A stretch of DNA of 9,703 nt from an uncultured Rhodospirillales bacterium (GTDB lineage: Bacteria > Pseudomonadota > Alphaproteobacteria > Rhodospirillales > Defluviicoccaceae), in assembly GCA_937127205.1 (NCBI GenBank), contig CAKZLS010000110.1:1-9703 (forward strand), read 5' to 3'. Below, in pieces: positions 1 through 7,900 of this stretch; position 1 is the stretch's first letter, and each line of letters begins with the position of its first letter. The position numbers were made by a program, and so were the translations under genes. A model generated the notes under the pieces. It was not told where the DNA came from, did not search any database, and was given only the letters and a program-made list of their open reading frames with translations.

Positions 1-1080
1 AGAATCCGAAGATTGTTGGGTTCCGGCGACGACGTCGAGCGTCCAATCGTCGTTTTTCGCTCCCGTTGCTTCACCATTCTGCTCGGCCGCTGCTTCCCCG
101 GGCCGTGCCGGTGCAATTGACGAACCGGCGGGTTCGAAATACGGCGTCGCCCCTTTTTTTGGCAAATGGACGGATTCATCGGTTGAGTGACGGGTGTGCA
201 GCGCCGCTGCCAATTCGGAAGACGAACGCGCATACTGACTGTCCGACGCGCGCGCGTTCTGGTCGGCTGCAACGCTGCTAGGTGCGACCTGATCGACCAC
301 ATCGACGGTAACGTTGCTGTGCGACTGTCCCACGGAGACGATCATAGCGGCCCTGCACATGCGATTGATTGCCTGCGGGTTTCCTCTCGCGTGGTGCGCA
401 ACCCGAGCGATCGCATCGGGCGTAAACACCGTGTTTTCCTGGCCGCCCGCCACACGGAGCCGATGCAAGATATATGATTCTGCGTCCTGCGGCTTCAGGG
501 GGCTCAGGGAGACATTGATGTCCCGTCTGCGCCGGGGGAACCGATCGCGGCTTGCATCCAACCGCGGCGCGAGATCCGGCGAGCCCGCTAGGACGATGGA
601 GATCGCCGCACCTTTTTTCGTGTCGCCCCGGGTCATGGTCGAGAGAGCCGACAACGTTTCCGCGCTCAAGCGATCGGCATCGTCGAGAAAAAGGATCGCC
701 GTGGTCCCGCAAACACCCGCCGAACCGAGCATTCCAGCCAAGCTGTTTTGGTTGCTGTCTTCTCCCTCGACAGTGAAATCTTCAGGCAATCCGATCTGAA
801 CCGCGAAGATTCCCATGATGTCGTCGACGGATGGGCTACCGAGACAGGAAACATGGACAACAAGGTGGTTGGCAACATCCAATTCGGCAGCAAGGTAGTG
901 CAGCAGCATTGTCTTGCCGACACCATGCTCGCCAGTAATGACCGCGAGACCGACTCCTTGACGCAAACTCTCAAGCAATACTTGATGCTCGCGGTCCAAT
1001 TTCGAATCGAAATACATGAATCGAGGGTCCGGAGAGATCCCAAAGGGTTCTAGCGAAACCCCAAACGTGTCGCTAACCAT
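1..1080 (-). CDS. ExeA/DamX-type AAA ATPase (3' end beyond window)
   Basis: The reading frame is open from an ATG at 1080 to the left edge, giving 360 residues with no stop. Visible features: an N-terminal signature with FGVSLEPF then SPDPRFMYF (residues 6-24), Walker A GEHGVGKT (50-57), Walker B ILFLDDAD (129-136), a sensor-1-like strand IVLAGSP (162-168), basic residues near 178-186, and a sensor-2-like GNPQAINRMCRAAM helix (233-246). These match the ExeA/GspA secretion ATPase family, to which the AAA part of DamX is also related. In ExeA a C-terminal peptidoglycan-binding region follows, and in DamX a SPOR domain follows. Here residues 270-360 are low-complexity and hydrophilic (Ser, Ala, Glu rich), with no membrane segment yet, so the partner domain is out of view. 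The ATG at 1080 places FG exactly where the family has it; an in-frame ATG at 1086 is also possible, and neither has a strong ribosome site. Codon use is less GC-rich than in the PBP genes. Inferred role: envelope assembly or division. Confidence 0.85.
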   Translation of the reverse strand, partial: MVSDTFGVSLEPFGISPDPRFMYFDSKLDREHQVLLESLRQGVGLAVITGEHGVGKTMLLHYLAAELDVANHLVVHVSCLGSPSVDDIMGIFAVQIGLPEDFTVEGEDSNQNSLAGMLGSAGVCGTTAILFLDDADRLSAETLSALSTMTRGDTKKGAAISIVLAGSPDLAPRLDASRDRFPRRRRDINVSLSPLKPQDAESYILHRLRVAGGQENTVFTPDAIARVAHHARGNPQAINRMCRAAMIVSVGQSHSNVTVDVVDQVAPSSVAADQNARASDSQYARSSSELAAALHTRHSTDESVHLPKKGATPYFEPAGSSIAPARPGEAAAEQNGEATGAKNDDWTLDVVAGTQQSSDS

Positions 1081-1208
1081 CACCATTTGCTCACTGATTT
1101 GCCCGGTACCATTCAGCCAACTTCGGAAAACCGTCCCGCAATTGACCAGAATGGCGATAGGGAAATAGCTGTATGAATCCTCTCTCAAGCGCCTTTTAAC
1201 TTATCGAA

Positions 1209-1237
1209 ATTTACTAGCGCGCCCTACTATTTACTAG
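1209..1237. repeat. Two 9-bp direct repeats spaced 20 bp apart
   Basis: ATTTACTAG occurs exactly at 1209-1217 and again at 1229-1237, a 20-base period and so close to two helical turns. The pair lies just downstream of the candidate ATPase -10 box, where a repressor site would be expected. The repeats are seen directly; the operator role is inferred. Confidence 0.5.
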
Positions 1238-1265
1238 ATTAAACACCGAGGGGAAAATATTGCAA
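1238..1265 (-). promoter_or_regulatory. Candidate sigma70-type promoter for the AAA ATPase gene
   Basis: Reading leftwards, TTGCAA (1260-1265) is separated by 16 bases from TTTAAT (1238-1243) in an AT-rich stretch about 150 bases upstream of the ATPase start. Both hexamers are imperfect. The placement is reasonable, but the call rests on consensus matching alone. Confidence 0.3.
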
Positions 1266-1377
1266 CTAAACATCGCAAAAATGTCGCATGGGTTAAATAT
1301 TCTGATCAGAGGTTATTTGCCCGCCACGATCGACCCGAAAAGAGCCGAACCAAAAACATGGCAGAATTCAGCACTTG

Positions 1378-1407
1378 GAGACATTCACGGAGGAACAACC
1401 TTATAAT
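1378..1407 (+). promoter_or_regulatory. Candidate promoter with perfect TATAAT
   Basis: A perfect TATAAT lies at 1402-1407, with GAGACA (4 of 6 matches to the -35 consensus) at 1378-1383 and an 18-base spacer. If used, it would give a leader of about 270 bases before PBP1A, or transcribe an unannotated RNA or small ORF. A GGAGG at 1389-1393 overlaps it, so the same bases could be read as a ribosome site. The two readings exclude each other for the ORF starting at 1406. Confidence 0.25.
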
Positions 1408-1576
1408 GAAATGGAAGTTTGATGGTCGTGCGGACAAGTACTCTTGGTCTGATAGCGGGCCCCCGCGACGGCCACCGCAACTCAAGCGCTTCAGCCTCGA
1501 TGCGGCAATGCTCAATCTCGATTCGCGCGCGGCAGGTGCGCCGATTCGCGGACATGCGGCTGTCTTTCGCGAATAG
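1406..1576 (+). CDS. Doubtful 56-residue small ORF
   Basis: An ATG at 1406 opens a 56-codon frame ending with TAG at 1574-1576. It belongs to a slightly longer frame that starts at 1358. GGAGG lies 12 bases upstream of 1406, further than usual. From about codon 18 the third positions are fairly GC-rich, as in the neighbouring genes, which slightly favours coding. The product begins MKWKFDGRADKY, is basic and proline/arginine rich in the middle, and has no signal peptide or membrane helix. I recognise no family. Overlapping ORFs of similar length exist on both strands, and the start overlaps a perfect TATAAT, so this may be chance or the remnant of an older gene. Confidence 0.2.
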   Translation: MKWKFDGRADKYSWSDSGPPRRPPQLKRFSLDAAMLNLDSRAAGAPIRGHAAVFRE

Positions 1577-1599
1577 CCAAAGGCGCTCCGCTCCCTCTG

Positions 1600-1628
1600 C
1601 TGAAATTTTCCCCTATATTTTTGATAGT
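1600..1628 (+). promoter_or_regulatory. Candidate promoter for the PBP1A gene
   Basis: CTGAAA (1600-1605), a 17-base T-rich spacer and GATAGT (1623-1628) give 4 of 6 matches in each hexamer. The expected start of transcription would be about 50 bases before the PBP1A ATG, a normal leader length. This is supported only by consensus matching. Confidence 0.3.
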
Positions 1629-1686
1629 TACAGGCCGACATTCATCTGACTAACGAACGGGCGGAGTTTGCGGGTAATCTCCTCGC

Positions 1687-3720
1687 ATGGCAAAAACAAC
1701 TCGAACAACCAAAAAAGGCACCACCAAGGCGCCCACGCCTCGCGGCAAGACCGTACGGACGCGTCCACCGCGGCGGACGCAAGAGCGCAAGCGCTGGGGG
1801 CGGTTCTTGTTAAAATGGGGAGCCGTGGCGACAATTTGGTTGGCGGTGATTACCGCCGGTGTTGCCGCGTGGTATTTGGCCGACCTGCCCGACGTGGAAG
1901 CAGCGTTGGCGGCTGCGCGCCATCCGTCGGTTACGGTCAAAGCCGCTGACGGATCGGTTCTCGCGACCTCCGGTGATGTATATGGCGCGACACTCCAAGT
2001 GGCCGACCTTCCGCCCGCTCTTCCGCTGGCGGTGCTGGCCACCGAGGATCGCAGATTCTACGACCATTTCGGCCTGGATGTCTTCGGGCTCGCTCGGGCC
2101 ATGGTCGCCAACGTTCGCGCCGGAACAGTGGTTCAGGGCGGCAGCACCATCACCCAGCAAGCGGCGAAAAATCTATTTCTTTCTCCGGAACGCACGATCA
2201 AGCGCAAAGTTCAGGAGCTTGCGTTGGCATTGTGGCTAGAGCACGAATTCACCAAGGACGAGATCCTCGCCATCTATTTGAATCGGACCTACTTCGGGGC
2301 TGGCGCCTATGGCGTGGATGCCGCCGCCCGTAAGTTCTTCGATCAACCGGCCACACGGATCTCCACCTATCAGGCGGCGATGCTGGCCGGGCTGCTGAAA
2401 GCGCCGTCCCGCTACAACCCCATTGCCAGTCCCGAAAACGCGGCCTTGCGCACAAGACAGGTGCTCGATCGTATGGTGGATGCGGGTTACCTTTCGCCCG
2501 ACGAGGCGCGCACCGCCGAACAGCAGAAGGGAACGATGGTGGCCGAACTTGGCGACCGCCGCGGCAGTCGGTACTTTGTCGACTGGGTTTTGGCTCAGGT
2601 TTCCGACTTCGTCTCCACCCATGACCGTGACGTGGTCGTTGTGACGACCTTGGACCCGCGCCTGCAGAGATTGGCGGAAACCAAGGCCAAGGAAATGTTG
2701 GACGGGCCGGGCGCGGAGAAGAATGCATCGCAGGCGGCCATCGTTTCGATGACCCTGGACGGCGCCGTCCGCGCCATGGTCGGCGGCCGGGCCTATACCC
2801 GCAGCAAGTTCAACCGCGCGGTGCAAGCCTATCGCCAGCCTGGATCCGCTTTCAAGCCGTTGGTCTATCTCGCCGGGCTCGAGGCCGGGCTGCTACCCGA
2901 CAGCCGCATCGTGGATGCGCCGGTCCAGGTGAACGGGTGGCGGCCGCGCAACTTTAACGGACGCTATAAGGGCGAAGTGACCTTGCGTCAGGCCCTCTCT
3001 CAATCCATCAACACCGTGGCGGTCCGGGTCAGCGAACGCGCGGGACGGCGGAACGTGATGGATGCCGCCCGGCGGTTCGGTATTACCGCCGACCTCAAAC
3101 CCATTCCCAGTCTTGCGCTGGGAACCGGCGATGTCAGCCTAATCGAGCTGACATCCGTGTATGCCGTCTTCGCCAACGGTGGCATCGGAGTCTGGCCCTA
3201 TGGCATCGACCGTATCCACGATACCGAGGGCCGGCGGCTCTACTCCCGCTCTGGCTCGGGCCCGGGCCGGGTTGCCTCGCCACAACACACCTCCGCCCTG
3301 ACCGGCATGCTCGTGGGTGTCGTGGAGCACGGCACTGGACGCGCCGCCAAGCTGTCGCGCCCGGCGGCAGGAAAAACCGGAACCAGCCAGAATTATCGCG
3401 ATGCCTGGTTCATCGGGTTTACCGCCGATCTCGTCACCGGGGTGTGGATGGGCAATGACGACGGCCGTGCCATGAAGCGGGTCACCGGCGGAACGTTGCC
3501 GGCTCAGCTCTGGCGACAATATATGGACGAAGCGCATGCCGGAACCAGGGCAAAGCCGCTTCCCGGTTTGATCCGCGAGGCACCTCCACGTCCGCGCGTG
3601 ATTCCCGCGTCGAAGCCGAGCGCCCAACCCGCGACCAGGCCCCAGCCGGCGAGCGTCGAGAGTCCGGGATTCTGGAACCGGCTCATGAGCGTGTTCGGGG
3701 AGGATCGCGCAGATCCGTAA
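1687..3720 (+). CDS. PBP1A-family bifunctional peptidoglycan synthase (GT51 + transpeptidase)
   Basis: Class A penicillin-binding protein of 677 residues (mrcA/ponA/pbpF type). It polymerises lipid II into glycan strands and crosslinks the stem peptides at the outer face of the inner membrane. In order: a very basic cytoplasmic tail (1-40), one membrane helix (about 43-65), and a GT51 domain with TEDRRFYDH (putative catalytic E120), GGSTITQQAAKN (151-162) and KRKVQE (E177). The transpeptidase domain follows, with nucleophile S387 in SAFK (387-390), SIN (440-442) and KTGT (563-566). A proline-rich tail (about 625-660) ends the protein. It is shorter than E. coli PBP1A (about 850 residues) and I see no OB-type insert. 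The ATG at 1687 is the only start that keeps the basic tail and membrane anchor; no strong ribosome site precedes it. It converges with the L,D-transpeptidase gene, 57 bases apart, and no clear terminator was seen between them. All catalytic motifs look intact. Confidence 0.96.
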   Translation: MAKTTRTTKKGTTKAPTPRGKTVRTRPPRRTQERKRWGRFLLKWGAVATIWLAVITAGVAAWYLADLPDVEAALAAARHPSVTVKAADGSVLATSGDVYGATLQVADLPPALPLAVLATEDRRFYDHFGLDVFGLARAMVANVRAGTVVQGGSTITQQAAKNLFLSPERTIKRKVQELALALWLEHEFTKDEILAIYLNRTYFGAGAYGVDAAARKFFDQPATRISTYQAAMLAGLLKAPSRYNPIASPENAALRTRQVLDRMVDAGYLSPDEARTAEQQKGTMVAELGDRRGSRYFVDWVLAQVSDFVSTHDRDVVVVTTLDPRLQRLAETKAKEMLDGPGAEKNASQAAIVSMTLDGAVRAMVGGRAYTRSKFNRAVQAYRQPGSAFKPLVYLAGLEAGLLPDSRIVDAPVQVNGWRPRNFNGRYKGEVTLRQALSQSINTVAVRVSERAGRRNVMDAARRFGITADLKPIPSLALGTGDVSLIELTSVYAVFANGGIGVWPYGIDRIHDTEGRRLYSRSGSGPGRVASPQHTSALTGMLVGVVEHGTGRAAKLSRPAAGKTGTSQNYRDAWFIGFTADLVTGVWMGNDDGRAMKRVTGGTLPAQLWRQYMDEAHAGTRAKPLPGLIREAPPRPRVIPASKPSAQPATRPQPASVESPGFWNRLMSVFGEDRADP

Positions 3721-3777
3721 CACAGCCCACGAACGAATTGATGACCGGTAACGGTGTTCGGTTAAGGAAATCGCGCT

Positions 3778-4974
3778 CTAACTGTTGCGCGGACCAAAAC
3801 TGCGGGGCGGTTCGGCACCTGGCATAACCGGTTCAATCGCCGGCCCACTCTTTTCGAGCGGCGGCATCGTTCCCGTTCCCATTTCCGGATACCCCATGTC
3901 GGGCGCACCAAGGCGTTGCGGCTGGTTGGGCGCGGTGGCCGTCGGCGACGCCGTTTGGGTGATGCGGATAGGAAGACCGCGCCGTTCGGTGAAGGCCCGA
4001 TCCACCGCAGTCCAATCGATCCGGGAAATCTCGTCCGGAGAGGCGATGGACAACACGCGGTCCGTCTCATCCGGCGTCCCCTCGATTGTCATCACGCCGA
4101 CTTCTTCGATCTCATCCAGCTGAGCGTGGGTCGGATGAACCTCCACATACAGATCGCCATCCTTGCGTCCGAACTTGACGGGCTGGTCGACAACGGTGAC
4201 GGGCATTCCGACCTTGGCATGCTTAAACAACCATTCGATGTCTTCGGGGTACAGCCGGATGCAACCGCGACTCACCCGGCGGCCCACACCCCATGGCTTG
4301 CTGGTTCCATGGATCAGGTAAGTCGGCCACCCCAGGTAAAGGGCATACTCGCCGAGCGGGTTATCGGGACCGGCTGGAACGCGCGCCGGGAGTTCGGGAT
4401 CTTCCTTGCGGGCATTCTTGGTCGGATACCAATCGGGGTGAGCGCGCTTCCGCACGATACGCGTGCTGCCGACGGGTGTGGTGAATCCGCCGCGCCCCAC
4501 GCCGATGGGGAAGGTGTGGATCTCGCCGTCTTCCTGGAAGAAATAGACCCTCAGCTCTGCAAGATTGATCACAATGCCCTTGCGCCGGGCATCCGGCAGG
4601 ATGTGCGCGTTCGGTAGAACGATGTAGGTCGCCTTGCCCGGAAGCCAGCGATCCACGCCCGGATTGGCGGCCATGACTTCCAGCAATCCAAGACCATCGG
4701 CTCGAGCGATATCCAATAAGGTATCATCGCTCCAGGTGTAACTCTCGACGATCTCTCCGATGATATCGCTCGGTGGCAGATCCTCAGGGACGGCAACGGT
4801 TTCCTGCGCGCCAACCTGGCCGGCGACGGCAATCAAACCCAGCGCCAGCAACATCGCCGCAAGCCACCTTCCAAACGCGCCGAAGGCTTCTGCCATCCGG
4901 ACTTCGACGCGACGCTGCCTCGATGCGATCCGCTCGCGCGGTGCAGTCTCGGATTTATAGCTGTATACAGTCAT
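3778..4974 (-). CDS. Secreted L,D-transpeptidase (YkuD/ErfK-YbiS family) with LysM-like segment
   Basis: 398 residues. L,D-transpeptidases use a cysteine to form 3-3 peptidoglycan crosslinks or attach proteins to the wall, in the periplasm. A hydrophobic segment LAAMLLALGLIAVAG (38-52) followed by VGAQ (54-57) looks like a signal peptide. Residues about 78-120 resemble a LysM domain ending in IVLP. The YkuD domain (about 133-265) carries IHGTSKPWGVG (221-231) and SRGCIRLYPED (235-245), with catalytic C238 and conserved H222. The usual SHGC histidine is arginine here. After about residue 270 comes a further segment of about 70 residues, then a Pro/Gly-rich tail to the end. The start is ambiguous: ATG 4974 gives 26 residues before M27, while ATG 4896 (M27) gives a more typical signal peptide. 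Neither has a clear ribosome site. The gene begins 16 bases after the divergent PBP stop codon, so the two probably share a transcript and may act on the same wall region. Confidence 0.92.
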   Translation of the reverse strand: MTVYSYKSETAPRERIASRQRRVEVRMAEAFGAFGRWLAAMLLALGLIAVAGQVGAQETVAVPEDLPPSDIIGEIVESYTWSDDTLLDIARADGLGLLEVMAANPGVDRWLPGKATYIVLPNAHILPDARRKGIVINLAELRVYFFQEDGEIHTFPIGVGRGGFTTPVGSTRIVRKRAHPDWYPTKNARKEDPELPARVPAGPDNPLGEYALYLGWPTYLIHGTSKPWGVGRRVSRGCIRLYPEDIEWLFKHAKVGMPVTVVDQPVKFGRKDGDLYVEVHPTHAQLDEIEEVGVMTIEGTPDETDRVLSIASPDEISRIDWTAVDRAFTERRGLPIRITQTASPTATAPNQPQRLGAPDMGYPEMGTGTMPPLEKSGPAIEPVMPGAEPPRSFGPRNS

Positions 4975-4990
4975 AGAGGTAAATTAGGGT

Positions 4991-7900
4991 CTAACCGCCG
5001 GATTGACCAGCCTCTGCCAGCGCATTTTCCGGAATTTGCTGGCGCCTGGGCGGCGTTGGGCCATTAATCAGCGGCTTTAGCGCCGGCGCGAGAGCCTTCA
5101 GAAGCTGAACGGGAAGCGCGCTGGTAAACCGGTGTTTGCGAGCGTATTCGGCCGGCACGTGTGCCGTGATGGTTCCAAAGAACCGGTCGCCGATAAAAAA
5201 GGCAAACGCGGCGCTGCGGGCCGATGCGATCCCGGTTACTTTACCATTCTTTCGCTCAAGAAGGTCATCTCCGGTTCCCGTTTTGCCGCCCACCGCCAGC
5301 TTCGAGCCATCGAGCCCGACGTAGGTCCCGTCGAGACGACGCGCAGTGCCATGTTCCACAACATCCGTGAGGGCGGCGCGCAGGGTGGCCGCCACTTCGC
5401 TCCGCAGCACACGGACACCTCTCTCCGCCTCGGGCGTTACCACCGTCTCGTACGGTGTGGACTCGGCGAAATGCAGCCGGGTGAGACGAACGCCGGGTAG
5501 ACGCACGCCGTCGTTGACGATGATCCCCATCAATGTCGCCAATGCCTGCGGCCGGTCGGCGGAGGTCCCGAGCGCCGTCGCAAGGGAGGGCACCAAACGG
5601 GCGAACGGATATCCCACTTTCGACCACGATGCGTGTATCCGCTCGAACGCGTCCTGTTCAAGAATGGTCAGAATTCGGCTATTGGCGCCGCGCTTGCCGA
5701 CCTTCTTAAACAGCCAGGTGTACGAGTCTTGTCGCGCCTGCGTGCTGGCGGCCATGATCTCGCTGCGTTTGGCGTTTGGGTGCTGAAACAAATACCCCGC
5801 CAACCACAATTCCAGAGGGTGGATGCGCGCCAGATAGCCGCGGTCGGCCAGCGAGAATTGCTCCACCCCATACTGGTCGTAAAGCCGAGAAACATCGGCG
5901 TTACTCAACTTTGCGCGCGGCAGCCGCTGCTCCAGGAAACGGCGTAATTCGGTCACATCGGCGTCGGGACGCACCGAGCGGAACAACGTCGCCTGCCGGT
6001 GGCGGCTGCCGCGAACGCGCTCGGAGATGCGGGTTAACGTCTCTTCCGGCGACAGCCCGGCATACCGCGCCAGGAAGCGGTCAAGAAACTGCCTGCCTTC
6101 GCGGTCGGCGAACCTCTGAAGATAAACAATGCGTGCCGGATGGTTGCGATCGTTCAGAACCTCCCGCGGCGAAATTGGACCCTGCGCACGGTGGTACCTG
6201 ACGATATCACGCATCATCCGGATGAACACCAGGTTGGTGGACCGGCGAAACGCTTCGGCAACCGGCATGATGCGCGCATTGTCGCGCCGATTGAAATTGT
6301 GGAAGGTATGACGGCCCCCGCCAGTGAAAAAGCTCTCATAGGGACTGGCCGAATAACGCCGGCTCATGGCAGCGTCAAGCACACCCTGCAGGCTGCGGTC
6401 GGGAGCCTCGCTCATACGCGATGTTACCCAGCGAGTCAGCGGATCCTCGGCTTCGGCCACCGCCGCGCGAAGCTCTTCAGGCCCCAAATCTTTGTGTTGT
6501 TCGTGAACCTCGGCGACGACCGACAGATACGACACCAGGGTGCGAAGCTTGGCGGTGGATCCAAGATCGAGTTTTCCGCCATCGTTGAGGTCCAGCGGCC
6601 GATCGAGGTTGTCGGCCTGAACACGCAAGTAATTCACGTCCTTCCCGCGCTCGTAAAGGGTCACGCTATAGATCAGTTCGTCCGCATTGCCGGTGTCCAC
6701 CAGCCGGCGGCCGGTCAGGCCCAACCCGGCGGCATCATCGGGATCGGTCACTTGTCTCAGCACCTCGGTCACCCGGTGTTGGGTCGCGGAGTCGAGCGAC
6801 GTGTCCACTTGGAGATCGAGACGGTCGAGTTGATAGAGGCTCGGCGCACCGATCAGCGAGAGCAATCGGGTCCGAATGGCGTTCATCGCCTTGCGATCGA
6901 CGAATGAAATCTCCTCGCGCGTGGGCGGCTCGGTCCGAAACACCAGATCCGCCGCCAGGGCGGCATCGCGCAATTCCTTGTCGATGGCACCCGCTTTCGC
7001 CATCAGCCGCAGGTGCACATCGGTCAACGCCTCAAGATCCTTGCGGCCGTTTGCCAGATAATAAGAGGGGCGGCGCTGCGCCAACAGCAGACTAACAACC
7101 TGCTTGTAGATAATTCCCCGAAGCGCCTTGCCAATCTCGGTGGTTGGCGGCGCTTGAAGGATCTGGGTGGCGGCGCGGAAATTAGTGCCGTACCAGCTCC
7201 ACAACCCATCGCCGATACCGATGATTTCGCCAAAGCCCGGACTGCCGGCCAGGGGCGTCGAATTCACGTAATCGACGACGATATTTCGCCTCGCCTGACC
7301 GGTGTCGGCGCCGTAGCTGTACGCCCGCACGCTCGCCGTCGCGATCTGGCGAACTTTTTCCAGCACGTTTGTGGTTCTGCCCTCGGGCGAGTGGCGGTAC
7401 TTTTCCATTTGTATGGCGAGCGTGCTGCCACCGAACCGCTCTTGGGACGGATCGACAATCTGCGAGAGCAAATTCCACGACGCTGCCGCGAACCGATCCC
7501 ACTCCACCGCAGGGTTGTTGGTTGGATGCGCGTTGGCGAGAAGCTCCCTGTTCTCGATATACAAAAGACTGTCGACGATCAGCGGCGGAATGTCCCGGAA
7601 GTTTTTGAACACCCGTTCGGGATGCCGTGATGTATAAATTTCATCACCATCGCGATCGCGAATGGTCAGGCCGGTCTGCGATTTCTCGCGATAGACGGCG
7701 AAACCGCCATATCGAATGAACTTCCGAAAGTTCTCGGACAGCCGGGCCTGCTGCTCGACGCCGTAACCCTGGTCGCTGAGCGACGTGATGAACGACGGAA
7801 TATCCGCATACCCCAGCCGCTTGTTGTAGGGTCCGCCGATGGGAAACAGGCCGTCCGGATCAAGCCCCGGCTCAACCGAAAAGGTCAGGTCCCGGGCGAA

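Larger units (their letters stand above)
1081..1686. other. Divergent intergenic region between AAA ATPase and PBP1A genes
   Basis: This stretch of about 600 bases contains no recognisable gene. Its left part (about 1190-1420) is clearly AT-rich, while 1440-1580 returns to GC-rich composition. It contains the direct repeats at 1209-1237, a perfect 10-bp palindrome TCTGATCAGA at 1301-1310, candidate promoters on both strands and one weak small ORF (1406-1576). The ATPase frame stays open upstream from its ATG to a TAA at 1201-1203, with a possible TTG start at 1188, but that extension has no family support. No tRNA, riboswitch or clear terminator was seen. Confidence 0.6.

Noticed and set aside
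278..712. 144-codon minus-strand frame starting inside the ATPase region
   Set aside because: It is out of frame with the AAA ATPase, whose Walker A, Walker B and sensor motifs lie in the continuous frame running from 1080 to the edge.
1306..1641. 111-codon minus-strand frame in the intergenic region
   Set aside because: No ribosome site, no recognisable family and mixed composition. Other frames in the same region are equally open.
2236..2826. 196-codon open frame on the minus strand
   Set aside because: It is antisense to the conserved GT51/transpeptidase coding sequence of PBP1A, with no recognisable motif.
3721..3777. Possible bidirectional terminator between the convergent genes
   Set aside because: The only dyad, ACCG-GTAA-CGGT, has a 4-bp stem and no T-tract on either strand.
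3916..4617. 233-codon open frame on the plus strand
   Set aside because: It is antisense to the L,D-transpeptidase catalytic region and is a GC-rich shadow of that gene.
6140..6907. 255-codon open frame on the plus strand
   Set aside because: It lies wholly antisense to the divergent PBP, which has clear family motifs. Long antisense frames are common in GC-rich genes, and the product matches nothing I know.
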